64,000 nucleotides of DNA from Euphorbia lathyris (taxonomy: Eukaryota > Streptophyta > Magnoliopsida > Malpighiales > Euphorbiaceae). The translations under genes were made by a program, and so were the position numbers. Below, piece by piece: positions 28,021 to 44,010 of this stretch. Below the pieces are notes generated by a model. That model saw only the letters and a program-made list of their open reading frames with translations, made no database searches and was not told the origin of the DNA. How positions within the stretch are numbered: the stretch's first letter is position 1; the number at the start of each line of letters is the position of its first letter. Where the stretch lies: positions 11,632,501-11,696,500 of the forward strand of contig NC_088916.1 of NCBI RefSeq assembly GCF_963576675.1, in the 5' to 3' direction.

Positions 28021-29580
28021 TGCTGAGATATTTTCTAAGTTGATCCCTGGTCATCAGTTTGTTGTTGGCAGCATCAAGAATGGCTTGTTCTGTATGACCT
28101 CTTGGGATCTTTACTTCCTTGGGCAATGTTGAGTTGTTTGGAAGAGGTGTTTCTACAATTTTTACAGGAATAGATTGGTCAGCAAATGATATTTCAATTT
28201 CTTGCTTACCTTGAGTCAGCTCCTGTATGTTTGACACTGTGGCTTCTGGTTGATCAGCGGAAGCTGAGCCTGGTTCATCTTCTTCAGTCTGAGCTGACTT
28301 ACCTGTAGGGTTAGTTTCATCGAACTCAACATGTACAGACTCTTCTACAATTTGGGTTCTTTTATTAAATACTCTATATGCTTTACTGTTTGTTGAGTAC
28401 CCTAAAAAGATCGCCTCATCAGCTTTAGCATCAAATTTAGCAAGATTGTCTTTTGTATTGAGTATAAAACATTTACACCCAAAGGCACGAAAGTATCCAA
28501 TGTTGGGCTTTCGACCTTTCCAAAGTTCATATGGGGTTTTCTTGAGTATAGGTCTGACTAGAGCCCTATTCAGTATATAACGTGCCGTGTGAACAGCTTC
28601 ACCCCAGAAGTACTTTGGACTCCTATTTTCACTCAGCATTGTCCTAGCTATTTCGACAATGGTTCTATTTTTCCTTTCAACAACCCCATTTTGTTGAGGT
28701 GTTCTAGGAGCAGAGAAGTTGTGGTCAATACCACATGTTTTATAGAATTCATCAAACTGTTGGTTTTTGAATTCTCCACCATTGTCGCTTCTAATGTGAG
28801 CTACTTTTAGGTCTTTGTCATTTTCAAGCTTTTTGATCAATGTGGTGAACATCTCAAAGGTTTCATCCTTGCTACTCAGCAAGATGATCCAAGTGTACCG
28901 AGAGAAATCATCTATAATGACCAAAGAAAATTTCTTACCTCCCAAGCTGAGTGGCTGGATAGGTCCAAAAAGATCCAGGTGTAGTAATTCCAATGGCCTT
29001 TTGGTTGAGATGATATTTTTGCTGTGAAATGACTTTTTAGTTTGTTTACCCTGCCGACAGGCTCTACATAGTTGATCTTTTTCAAACTTTAATTTGGGTA
29101 ATCCCTCAACTAATTGCTTTCTAGCTAATTTGGCAAGAAGGTCCATGCTGACATGCCCAAGTCTTCTATGCCATAGCCAGGAGTTGTCCTCTTTAGACAC
29201 TAAGCATATATTTTTAGGAAACTGTTTTTCCAAGTTTAACATATATACATTTTCTACACGTGGGGCAGTTAGAATTAATTCATTTGTATTTCCCTCGAGT
29301 ATTTGACACTTAGTATCATCAAATACAACCCTTCTGCCGCTCTTGCAAAGCTGAGCTACACTCAGCAGATTGTATTTGAGACCTTTAACTAAGGAGACAG
29401 ACTCAATGGTTGGATTACCTCCGATAGTACCTGAGCCGGCTATCTTACCCTTCTTGTTGTCTCCAAAGCTTACACTTCCACCTCGTTTAAGCTCTAGTGT
29501 GATGAACTGAGTTTCATCACCTGTCATATGCCTTGAGCATGCGCTGTCTATACCATAGTTTTGACTTCTCCACGCATGTC
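27962..29580 (-). pseudogene. Copia pol: protease end and integrase (element B)
   Basis: The protease active-site region (DSACSRHMTG) is just upstream of 29527. It is followed by the GAG-pre-integrase zinc-binding part (WHRRLGH...CRACRQGK). The integrase core has the DDE residues in LLHLDLFGP, IRSDNGGEF and NGVVERKNRT, then AFGCKCF and the usual ESVHVEFDE linker. Order PR-INT-RT-RH defines Ty1/copia. One frame covers 29527-27962 and then shifts before RT. Confidence 0.9.
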
Positions 29581-29591
29581 AAGCTGACCTG

Positions 29592-31394
29592 TAGTTTAAA
29601 CTATTCATTTTTAGGTACCCAATTCCTTTTGGGTCCTTTCTTGTTAGTATAGACAGGTGCAAAGTCATATTTTAACTTGTGACGACATACTTTTATGGTG
29701 TGGCCTGGTTTACCACAGAAGTCACAAAAAGATACCCTTTGTGGATTGAACTGAGTATAGTCAGCATTATTGTGTTGGGCATGCCAACATACTTTTGTGG
29801 AATGCCCTTTTCTTCCGCAGAAGTCACATTGGACAATCCGCTTGTTATGCCAACACACATCCTTTGTGTGTCCCCTTTTTCCACAACATTCACATTGAGT
29901 GACTTGCTTATGCTGACAATTATTTGCGTACTCATCATGGCTTTATTTCTGTTTGAGCCCTTCCCTTGACTCTGTAATGTTGTGATATCCTTTCTAAGTT
30001 TCTTTGACTCAGATTGAACCTCCGTGACAAACTTATGTAGGATTTGCATGTTGGTGTGCAAGTCAGAGTTGTCCTGGAGAAGATATCGGAGGTCACTCAG
30101 CTTGACCTCTTCAATCTCATCACAGCGCCTGCTGAGTGCCTTAATCTTTTTATTACACTTCTTAGTTAGTGTATATAAGTCACTCAGGGCATTCACCATT
30201 TCATTTCTAAGAAAAAGTAAAGATGTTACCTCATTGTTGTGATTCTCTTGGTCAGTTTCATCAGAAAGGCCAGCATGCTCAGATTGGGATTGGTCAGCTC
30301 CATCATCTGCCATAAAACATATGTTGGCTGTTTCATTTTGCTTAGCTTCAGATGATGTTGACTCATCACTGTCACTCCATGTGGCTACCATAGCCTTTTT
30401 GCTTCCATTCTTCTCTTTCTTGAGGTTGGGACAGCTTGACTTGATGTGCCCGGTTTGATGACACTCAAAACATGTGACGGATTTCGAGCTGTCCTTCTTG
30501 TACTTATCACTTGACTCAGCTTTGTACTTATCATTTCTTCTAAATGATCTTTTTCCATTTCTATCATTTCTCCTGAACAGTTTTTTCATCTTTCTGGTGA
30601 ACATGGCCAATTCCTCATCATCAGTTGACTCCGCTTCAGTTGAGTCAGCTTTCATGACAAGGGATTTTTGTTTCTTATCTTCTGATTTTTCTTTTTCTTT
30701 GGCTTCAAAGTTTTTCATAGAGATTTCATGGGTCAGCAAGGATCCGATCAGCTCATCATATTTGTAGGTAGTCAAGTCTTGGGCTTCTTCTACGGCTGTT
30801 TTCTTTGCTTGCCAGCTCTTGGGCAGACTTCTCAGAATTTTTCTTCACTTGTTCTTCTTCAGTGAAGTTCTTTCCAAGCCTTTTTAGCTCATTTATAATG
30901 TTTGTGAACCTTGCGTTCATTTCTGAGATGTCTTCATTCTCCTTCATTTCAAACAGCTCGTAGAGTCTCATATGTTGATTGACTTTAGACTCCTTAACTT
31001 TGCTTGTGCCTTCATAGGTTACTTCAAGCTTCTTCCAAATCTCCTGTGCTGACTCACAACCTGAAATCTTATTGTATTCTGCAGCATCTAACGCACAATG
31101 AAGCATGTTTATAGTCGAAGCATTATTTTGTAGTTTTCTGAGGTCATCCTCTGTCCACTCAGCCTCACTTTTAACAATTTTCTCATTGTTAATAGTTTTG
31201 TATGGCACATGTGGACCTTGAACAATTGTAAGTCATGCACTCATGTTTGTGGCTTGAATAAAGTTCTTCATCCTATTCTTCCAGAATGTATAATTTGATC
31301 CAAAGAATAGGGGTGGTCTAGTGATTGATAATCCCTCAGGGAGTATCTGTGTTGTTTGGTTTCCAGGAAGGAAACGAGTGCTATTCTCACCCAT
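29592..31394 (-). pseudogene. Copia Gag (element B), frameshifted, with four zinc knuckles
   Basis: Homologous to the gag at 1-1006. Start ATG at 31394. A TGA at about 31228 stands where element A has TGG, and an extra base near 30840 shifts the frame. The UBN2-like region spans 31208-30845. Four CCHC knuckles are seen: CFECHQTGHIKSSC (about 30450), CECCGKRGHTKDVC (about 29875), CDFCGRKGHSTKVC (about 29815) and CDFCGKPGHTIKVC (about 29710). A coiled-coil-like stretch lies between the first and second. One knuckle is the norm for copia Gag. Confidence 0.85.
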
Positions 31395-31442
31395 TTTTAG
31401 GGATCAGCTCAAGATTGTTAAATCTTTGAGTAGTGAGCTTTT

Positions 31443-31454
31443 GCTCTGATACCA
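31443..31454 (-). other. Primer-binding site of copia element B
   Basis: Minus strand TGGTATCAGAGC, initiator Met-tRNA type, 2 nt inside the LTR start at 31457. Confidence 0.85.
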
Positions 31455-31456
31455 CT

Positions 31457-32867
31457 TGTTGGTCCCTGGTAATTAGTTCCAAGGGGGGGGGGTTAGGAAC
31501 TAATATAACTTTTTCGTGTTTTAATTGACCTGACCAGAAGTTATTTTGAGAGTTTATTAACTCAGCCTTTGGTCAGCTTGGTGAGATATATCACAGGACG
31601 GCTTTAGTCAGATGTTGACCAAAGTTGTTTCCTTGAGAGTTAGGAATTGACACTCTTGGAGGTCAACTTCTAACTCAGCACCAATTACTTACTCAGGATC
31701 AGCTTGGGCAATTTATATGTTGAGTAAATAAAGCAAACAACAAATGCAGTTATAAGAGAGAGTTTAGAGATTACTCAGTATCACTTATCCTGGTTCGGCC
31801 TCTCTGCCTACGTCCAGTCCCCAGAGTCCTCCTGGCTTTTTGAATCCAATACTGAGCTCTTTAAAGGTAGAGCACAAACCAATTACAAGGCAGTTGAATA
31901 TGCAAGAGTACCTTCCTCTATTCGTCTACTCAACTCCTACTAAGTGCTACAACCCAGCACCTAGATTTCTCTACTACTGAAATGCTTACAACCAAGCACT
32001 CAGCTTTACACTCTCAATATTCCTACTGATCACAGACTTGTTCATTTTTGAACTAAAGAACACTTTAGATGAGTACAACTCAATCTAGCTTTTACACATA
32101 GAATAGAAACGTCGGTGTAAGATTCTTTTTGTATTTGAGTGCTTTTGAAACTTTCTCTCTTGTATTTTTCTTTGATGCTTCAGTCATTTTTTAAGTTCTT
32201 CGATTGTCCTTTTATAGAAGAAATTCTGTGGACTTGATTGTTTTGAAATGTCTTGACCGTTGCTACCAAAACGGCTCTTTTGGGGAACAATTTCTGGAAA
32301 GCTTCAGACTGCACCTCCATTCCCTTTCTCTGTTTTCTTCAGGCGTCAGGTTTGTCCTCTAGCGTCTGGTTTGTTTGCTTATGCCAGTTGTCTGTTTCCA
32401 ATAATCCAACGTCCCATGACTCTCGGAATTAGTCTTTTAGGTGTCTTCGAGGTTCCAATTATTGGTGCAGAAGATTTGCAGACTTTGTCTTTTTGTGAAC
32501 GAATCCTTCATGCTGTCCTGACTGTTACTCAGCTTTGTTTGTTCTTTTCGAATGTTTCACGATTCATGCTGAGTTCCTATAAGGTCAGCTTCATTTTGTT
32601 TAACCGCTCCTGAAGAAGTCTTCAGCTTTAGTCAGCTTCGTTTTGTTTCTGAATTTTAGCTCCAACCAGCTTCTATTTTGTCATGCTGAGTTCCTTTCTA
32701 CTCAGCTTCGTTTGTGCTGACTTTTGTCATGTCTTTACTTTATATATTTTTGCACTCAAGATTTAACAAACATATAAGTACAATTAAATCAAAGCATCTA
32801 AATTTCATTGCCTCTTAATCATGGATGATTTTGTCAAATCAAAATCTTGTGGAAAGGTGTTTCAACA
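31457..32867 (-). repeat. LTR between two copia internal regions
   Basis: 1411-bp LTR, minus-strand ends TGTTGAAACACC and GACCAACA. To the left is a primer-binding site and gag (it acts as a 5' LTR). To the right is a polypurine tract and a copia 3' end (it acts as a 3' LTR). So it is the shared LTR of a tandem pair. It is clearly related to, but diverged from, 1069-2417. Confidence 0.85.
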
Positions 32868-33261
32868 AACTCCCCCATTTTGATGTTGGCAAAATACATA
32901 ATTACGGAACTCAGTTATAAGTTGCCCCATGATTGATGTTTTTGATATGACTCCCCCGTAAGGGTTGCATTCATTTTGTCTTACTTTTATTCTAAGCCTT
33001 CCAAGATCAAATTTCATTAGACTTGTTACATTTGTATATACTGACTTAGTTTTGGAAAGATGTTGTCTCTTAGTTTAGTGTTAATGTGGTTAACCTTTTT
33101 GATTTGTTTGTTCAAACTTGATTAGTCAGATCAAGAAGAAAAAAAAAACTGATATTGTGATATTGGATTTAAACAACAACAAAACAGAGCATATTGACCT
33201 AAACAGTAGAGAACACAAAAAAACAGGTAACAGGATATGGTGACAAATCTCTAGACACAAA
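32868..33261 (-). other. Polypurine tract and 3' untranslated region of a second copia copy
   Basis: Minus strand AAAATGGGGGAGTT directly precedes the LTR start, a classic polypurine tract. 32883-33261 is non-coding DNA between the extra ORF end and the tract. Confidence 0.75.
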
Positions 33262-33271
33262 CTGGCTAGAT

Positions 33272-33949
33272 TTACTTCTTCTTTCTTTGAGCTGAGGGAT
33301 CAACATAAGCAATTACTTTTCCTTTGCTTCCAGACGCAGACACAGTTCCTAAAGGCTGAGGCTGAGTTCCTCTTTTACTTGTCTCCCCCGTTTTGCCATC
33401 ATCGGGTTGGTAAAGGAAGGTCTTATTCCTGGCGGCAGAGGAGAGATAGTTAGAGTAGCGCTGAAGCCGTTTTGTGCTTTCACCCAAACAGTCAATGACA
33501 GGAATGCTATCGTCCTGGACGTGCCTGGGGACCCGAAGAGAGATGCTAATCTTCTTGGTGATCCGATAGGGGCCATACTTCCTTGGCCTCCGTTTGCTAC
33601 TAGTAGCATGCATGAGTCGCTCCTTTCCCAAGTACACCATCACCTCATCTCCCACCTCAAACTGAACATCTCTCCGGTGTTCGTCAACCTTGGCCTTGAT
33701 CTTACAGTTTTTCTCCTCAATGTTATGCCGAACTTCTTGGTGCATTTGGTGATAGTCGTTAGCCAAGTTATGTGCCGCTACACTCTTCTTTTCTCCCTTC
33801 GGAACCTCGCCCAAATCAAATGAGTGATTCGGAGCTTTAGTATACACAATCTCAAAGGGGACTTCCCGGTGGTCGAACTCACGGTGGAGTTGTAGGCAAA
33901 CTCGGCTTGCGCGATCATATAATCCCACATCTTGGGTTTGTCTTGACAT
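33272..33949 (-). pseudogene. Chimeric ORF: gypsy integrase C-terminus fused to copia extra-ORF end
   Basis: A 225-residue open frame. Its first about 135 residues are the end of a Ty3/gypsy integrase (KAKVDEHRRDVQFEVGDEVM, then KYGPYRITKKI). From SLRVPRHVQ to QRKKK it is the C-terminus of the copia extra ORF, nearly the same as 23082-23345. The switch lies near 33545. The gypsy stops before any chromodomain or 3' LTR. An in-frame join of two unrelated elements; likely an accident of recombination, with no visible promoter. Confidence 0.75.
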
Positions 33950-34580
33950 TTGCTTCTCAATAGATTCCCCAAAGTCCGGTTTACCGCTTCGGTTTGCCCG
34001 TCCGTTTGTGGGTGAGCCGTGGTACTAAATTTCAAAGTGGATACGAGGATGGTCCAAATGGTCCGCCAAAAGTGGCTGACGAACTTGGTGTCCCAATCCG
34101 ATACTATGGTCCTTGGTACCCCATGTAGCCTCACTACCTCACGGAAGAAAAGCTTAGCAATGGCGGTGGCGTCACTAGTCTTCGACACGGGATAAAATGA
34201 GCCATTTTGGAGAATCGATCCACCACCACGAATATAGAATCCATACCCCGTTGGGTCCTTGGTAGCCCCAACACAAAATCCATTGAGAGATCCTCCCAAA
34301 TGGTTTCTGGAATCGGGAGGTGCATTCGTAATCCGGCATTAGTAGCATGCCCCTTGGATGTTTGGCAATTCTCACATCGCTCCACGATGTATGCCACATC
34401 TCTCCTCATCCTAGGCCAAAAGTATCGGGAGCTAACCGCCTCAAAGGTCTTATCTCTATCAAAATGACCTCCCAACACCCCTCCATGTAGTTCTCGGATC
34501 ACTCTTTCTCGTATGGACGTACCTGGCAGGCACAATTGGCTACCCCTCATGAGGAACCCGTCGACTAACTGATACTCCCC
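33778..34580 (-). pseudogene. Gypsy integrase (zinc-binding and catalytic core), frameshifted
   Basis: HHCC zinc-binding region ([14 protein letters not shown]...CENCQTSKG, about 34480-34350), then core DDE motifs: [10 protein letters not shown] near 34280, IVSDWDTKF near 34100 and [13 protein letters not shown] near 34010. Frameshifts near 34195 and 33885 split it into three pieces, the last being the start of the chimeric ORF. Domain order after RT/RNase H is that of Ty3/gypsy (Metaviridae). Confidence 0.88.
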
Positions 34581-35680
34581 TCATTCGGTACCGTTCCTAC
34601 ACTTCTCCCACTCGCTCCCAAAGTCCGGGTCATCACAGTACTCCCCTTTGATGTGCTCAAAGTCTACTAACTCCAAGGCTACTGTTTTGAGGAGTGCTAC
34701 TGTTCGACTAAAAGCATCCACTACCTTGTTTTGTTGCCCCGCTTTGTGGAGAAGCTTATAGGGGAACTTATCCACAAAGGCGGACCACCGGGCATGCATA
34801 GAACTTCGGAGTTGCCTTTGGCTTCCTAGGTACTTGAGGGCTTGGTGGTCGGTGTACAACATGAACTCCTTCCCAATAAGGTAGTGCTCTCACGTCTTAA
34901 GAGCCCGCACTACCGCATAGAATTCCTTATCATAGGTGGCCCATTTTTGTCTCGAGTCACACAACTTCTCACTGAAATAAGCAATGGGTCTCCTCTCTTG
35001 CATCAATACTCCCCCAACTCCTACTCCACTCGCGTCGCACTCGACTTCAAAGAGCTTATCAAAATCTGGAAAGGCTAGAACCGGAGCGGTGCTTAGTTTT
35101 TCCTTTATCAATGCAAAACTGCTCTCTTGCTCGTTTTCCCACTTGAAGCCTCTACCCTTCTTCAAACACTCGGTCATAGGAGCCACAATGGCGCTGAAAT
35201 TCCGGATGAACCGTCTATAGAAAGTAGCCAACCCATGAAAGCTTCTAATATCCCCAACGGTCTTCGGAGTCGGCCACTCCCGAATAGCTCTAACCTTTTC
35301 TTCATCAACCTGTATACCGCTCCCACTGACCACATACCCGAGAAACACCAAGCTCTCCATCACAAAGTCACACTTCTTAGTGTTGGCAAAGAGTTGGTTC
35401 TCCTGGAGCAAAGCTAGTACGGTCCTCAAGTTCTCCACATGTTCTTCCAACGTTTTACTATGGATGAGAATATCATCAAAGTAGACCACCACGAACTTCC
35501 CAATCACCGGACGCAATACTTGGTTCATCAATCTCATGAAAGTGCTCGGTGCATTAGTCATCCCGAATGGCATCACTAGCCACTCATACAATCCATCACA
35601 CGTCTTAAACGATGTCTTCCATTCATCTCCCGCCTTGATCCGGATTTGGTGGTACCACTCCTCAAATCAATCTTCGAAAA
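34581..35680 (-). pseudogene. Gypsy reverse transcriptase and RNase H
   Basis: The RT palm has [13 protein letters not shown] (about 35480) and TNAPSTFM. The thumb region has [14 protein letters not shown]. RNase H follows with [28 protein letters not shown] and LYTDHQALKYL. Breaks are a frameshift near 35590-35640 (start of the YHQI-containing region), a TGA near 34888 where a Trp is usual, and a further stop at about 34579. Confidence 0.9.
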
Positions 35681-36799
35681 GAACTTGGACCCACCCAATT
35701 GATCAAGCATGTCATCAAGTTGGGGAATCAGAAACTTGTACCGAATAGTGATCTTGTTGATGTCTCGGCTATCCACACACATCCTCCACGACCCATCTTT
35801 CTTGGGTGTCAACAAAGCCGACACCGCACATGGACTCATGCTCTCCCTAACATAGCCCATTCTTATCAACTCTTCCACCTTCTCCTTCATCACCTCACTC
35901 TCCTTGGGACTCATCCGATAATGAGGGCGGCTAGGCAAGCTAGCTCCCGGCACAAGATCGATATGGTGTTGGATGTCCCGTAGGGGTGGTAGCTCGTATG
36001 GTAACTCCTCCGGAAACACATCACGGAACTCATTAAGCAAATTCCCTACTTCTTCCGGGACTTCTTCCCCTTCGCTACCTACCCTCCCCGATGGTGTACT
36101 AGATTTCACCATCACTACATAGACCGTTTGACTTTCCTCACACTCGTTGATAAACGCCTTGTGAGTCGGGCAAACGATCAAAGTAGATTTCTCCTTAGTC
36201 TTGGACTCTCCTACAAGAGGTGTGAGCACATAACGAGTCCCGTCCTTCACAAATCGATAGGTGTTCTTCCTTCCGGCATGGGTAGCATCCCTATCAAACT
36301 GCCACGGATTATCCAACAGTAGGTGGCAAGCATCCATCTCTACAACGTCACAATAGACTTCATCCTGGTACTCTCCTATCTCAAGAGGTACCCTACACCT
36401 TTGAGTGACTTTCAGCTCCCCGACATTCTTGATCCAACCCACACTATACGGACTCGGATGTGCTTCGATAACCAACCCAAACCTCTTAGCCGCTGTGTCG
36501 CTAGTGATGTTCTCTTGGCTACCATTGTCAATAATCACATTGCACTTTACCCCTTGAACTAAACATCGGGTTTGGAACAATTGATGCCGTTGGTTCGTTT
36601 CCACTTTACTCGAGACTAAGAGTCTCCTCACCACATGTATGGCTTGCCGCCCTTCGTACTCTCTTTCATACTCATCATCAACCGGATCACAACAAACATC
36701 CCCTTCATCATCGTACTCATCATCATCTTCGTACCGCACAATCATGTTGGCACTCCTCCTCTTGGGACACTCATTAGAATGGTGGCCCGACTCATTGCA
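35576..36799 (-). pseudogene. Gypsy protease and N-terminal reverse transcriptase
   Basis: Retroviral-type aspartic protease around [12 protein letters not shown] (about 36550; most relatives have DSG, here DNG). The RT fingers follow with [25 protein letters not shown] and SKIDLRSG. One frame runs from the zinc knuckle (about 36800) to 35640. Confidence 0.88.
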
Positions 36800-38190
36800 T
36801 CAAAAACACTTGAATGGAGCCGGTCTAGCATAAGGGTTGTTGCCCCTAGGGGGTTGTGTCGCCTTAAAAGGCCTCACATCTCCGCTAGGTGCCTTTCCCG
36901 CACTTGGTGCCTTAGAATCGCTTGAACTTGCAATACCCTTGCCCTTATCAATCCCCTTGGGAGCTCCTCTCCCTCCATAAGCGCCTTCAGTCCCGACTCT
37001 CCTATAGCCCTCTCGTCCCCTCAAACTCAACTGTGCCTCGGCTTTTAATGCTAAATTACGGGCGTCTTGCACCCGAATCACCATTTGCGTTCCAATCCGG
37101 TCTTGGATGTTGTACCTTAATCCTTCAAGATACCTTAAAGTCTTTTGGCTTTCGGTTTTCGACAAGTTAGCCCTTGTCGAAAGCCGTAAGAACTCCGAGG
37201 TGTACTCGTGCACACTCCTTGCACCTTGTGAGCAATTCCGATAAGAACTGTAAATGTACTGCTCGTAGTCGGGTGGTAGAAATCTCTCCCACAACATCGA
37301 CTTCATTCTAAGCCAAGATCTAATTGGCTCCCTTCCTCCTCTTCTTCTCCCTTCTTTAACATTATCCCACCAAACCGAAGCTCCTCCTTTCAACCGGTAA
37401 GCCACTAAACGGACTTTCCGATCCTCCGGTATTCCTGAATAATCAAAGAACCGTTCCACCTCTAGCAACCAATCGAGAAAACCCTCTATGTCGAGTTCTC
37501 CCCCGAATGACGGTAAGTCTACTTTTAATTTGAAGGCGTCATCCCTCTCAAATTTTCCACCGTACCACATCCTCATATTCGGCTCGCCCCTACATCCGCC
37601 TCTTTCATTACCCCGACCCCCATACGGGTCATTAAAACCAACATTCTCCCTCTCATAACCACCTACAACATCATTATGCAAAATATCCATATTCCCGACA
37701 CGCACATGCGTGGGACCAACAACATCATTCACAAGCACATCATGCCTAGGTCTATCATATATGGCATTATCATCAATCCTAATCCACATATTCTTAGCAA
37801 TCCTAGGTATATCGTAATCGTCAAATAAGTCCCCATCACTATCACTATCCACATTTCTAATGATTACAGGATTAGTCCGCCTTACCTCTTGAACCCGAGG
37901 GTCCAATGTTTGGGGTGCATAAGTTCTCCTTAGTGGCGGTGTCGGTTGCCGGTCAAGTAGAGGGCGGGTTTGCTCTTCTTGCCGCCGGTGGGGTTCCCCG
38001 GTTAGAAGAGCTTGAGTGTTGCGGAGTCCGATAGTTCTTCAAGGGCAAGAAGAATCTCTCGGGTACTCGTGTTATACCTTTCCTCGAACGTGTTTAGAGA
38101 TTCCGTTTGATGCTTCAAATTTCCTTCTAACGTCTCAACTCTTTGTTCCATGGATCCAGTGGCTTCATTTGTGATACGTGGTTGAACCAT
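36800..38190 (-). pseudogene. Gypsy Gag
   Basis: The likely start at 38190 opens a 62-residue coiled-coil-like N-terminus; a frame change near 38000 leads into 37906-36800. That frame has the retrotransposon Gag core (FLDWLLEVERFFDY, LVAYRLKGGASVWWD, SVHEYTSEFLRLS) and a basic tail. The CCHC knuckle is split by a TGA after CF (about 36802), beyond which [11 protein letters not shown] continues in frame. Confidence 0.88.
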
Positions 38191-38226
38191 CTCCGAGAAG
38201 AAGTCTCCGGGAAGGAAAACGACTCG

Positions 38227-38238
38227 GCTCTGATACCA
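38227..38238 (-). other. Gypsy primer-binding site
   Basis: Minus strand TGGTATCAGAGC, initiator Met-tRNA type, 2 nt inside the LTR edge at 38241. Confidence 0.85.
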
Positions 38239-38240
38239 AC

Positions 38241-39021
38241 TGATGTAGATTAAAGTCGATTGAGAGTTTTAGTCGTAAACTCACAAAGAATACAATCTTT
38301 TCAAGCTAAACTTGAAGGTTGAATAAACCCAAGCAAGGATTAACCTTGAGCTCCAATGGAGGCTTTGAGATAAATTTCATAAAAGTTGTGTTTCATTACA
38401 AATAAAGGATCTTATATACTCCAACAACATAAGAGGGAAAAGACTAGAAACCCTTGAATAGGGTTTTTAGTAAAACATAGGATCAAGGGTAAGATGGGAA
38501 GGGAAGAAAATAATGGCAACCTAGTAAATAGTGGTTGATGGCAAAACAGTAATTAAATAAGAGTAGGATTGGTCCCCCACTAGTGAGAACTTGGAGGAGA
38601 AGTATTCTTCTAGTAGGACACGCCCCGCGTGGACCTTGGTACACCCCGTGTGTTTTAGCTACTGAGATTGGAAGGCCTTCGAAGATGACTTCACGCGTGG
38701 CGTTCCTGGGTTCACGCCCCGCGCATTTGAACCTCTGACCGTGGTGATACTCATTGATGATCTTCATGCATGGCGTCCCTGGTGGTACGCCCTGCGTAGT
38801 TGGCCTCCTGGTCACCCTGCACTTCGGACCCTGCTTTCACGCCCCGCGTACTAGGGGATGCGCCCCGCGTCAGTGATTCCCTGGATAACTCTTTGGGACT
38901 GGAACCCTCTACGCCCCGCGCCTTGGTAAGCATGCCTCGCGTGCTTGGCTGGTGATCCCGCCTCTCGCTGTCCTCATCTCTTAACTCCGGGTTCGGGTTT
39001 GAATGAGGGATGCCCTCATCA
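38241..39021 (-). repeat. 5' LTR of gypsy element
   Basis: 781 bp; minus-strand start TGATGAGGGCATCCC, end TCTACATCA (5-bp TGATG/CATCA inverted ends). Homologous to the solo LTR at 49030-50552, whose exact target duplication confirms these termini. The outer flank GCAAC (39022-39026) resembles the pre-insertion site in unit 2 (GCAAG). 38605-38945 holds about ten variants of CACGCCCCGCGTG. Confidence 0.86.
38605..38945. repeat. Array of GC-rich motif in gypsy LTR
   Basis: About ten irregularly spaced copies of a 12-bp motif close to ACGCCCCGCGTG, strongly GC-rich inside AT-rich DNA. Partner array in the solo LTR at 49824-50175. Confidence 0.65.
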
Positions 39022-39026
39022 GCAAC

Positions 39027-39459
39027 CAAACATAATCCGAGTATGCTTCCAGGGGTGGTTTGGTGCATGATGAGTTAGCGGTTGGTTAGATGGGTTTGCC
39101 TATAAATTAGCTTGTTGAGCTTTGGGGGTCTACTATGGGTTACAGTTGACTTGGAAGAAGAGGTTCGGTCTCATTATTATAGAGATTGATTCTCAAGTCC
39201 TAATTAGGCTTCTCGCTGACATGGAGCAACCCTCATATCGGCATTTTTGGTTGATTAATGAGTGCAAGACTCTATTGAAACAATGTTGGATGTCAGATTA
39301 GTTTATACCTTCAGAGAAAGTAATCGGGTCGTTGATTGGATGACTGCGGAGGAACTTTATCCTTGGGTTATATGTGTTGTGCCGCATGCAGACCTCCGGG
39401 ATTTCCTACATGCTGATACGTCTGAGTTTGATACTACTCCTTATTGTGTTCGTGTTTAA
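39027..39459 (+). pseudogene. L1 LINE RNase H-like fossil, copy 3
   Basis: Third copy of the fossil at 3450; the gypsy has removed its beginning. It shares the 17-bp loss with copy 2. Open only in pieces. Confidence 0.7.
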
Positions 39460-39655
39460 TTTGGTTTTTCCATTTTGCTTTGTTTCCGGGGCCTGACCAT
39501 TTTAATAGGGAATACCCCTTACTTTAGCTCTCTTTATTCACAAATGGAATATACTTATTTTTTTTTGAAACATGAATATACTTATTTCTAAAACTTGAAA
39601 GTTTGTACAAGTACATAAATATAAGTGAAATGAAATCAAATTCTTCATCTAAACC

Positions 39656-43893
<4,238 letters not shown>

Positions 43894-44010
43894 ATTGATG
43901 GTAGTGTTATTTCAGTAATGGTGTTCTTGTTATATATGGTCCGTCACATGTCACGGATAATAATAAAGGTATTTTTGCACATTAACTATTAATCAGTTGA
44001 TTTCATGATA
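43894..44010 (-). promoter_or_regulatory. Short upstream region of the intact OPR gene
   Basis: On the minus strand TATATAA (43930-43936) lies about 37-43 nt before the ATG, implying a 5' leader of only about 10 nt if it is the TATA box. Just upstream is a GTCAC-AT-GTCAC repeat containing CACATG, a core bound by MYC2-type bHLH factors of jasmonate signalling. A TRIM begins about 75 bp upstream of the TATA. Inference only. Confidence 0.45.

Noticed and set aside
27302..29306. Plus-strand ORFs across copia pol
   Set aside because: Antisense shadows of the minus-strand pol frames, which have clear domain motifs.
34207..36925. Plus-strand ORFs across gypsy gag-pol
   Set aside because: Antisense shadows of protease, RT and integrase.
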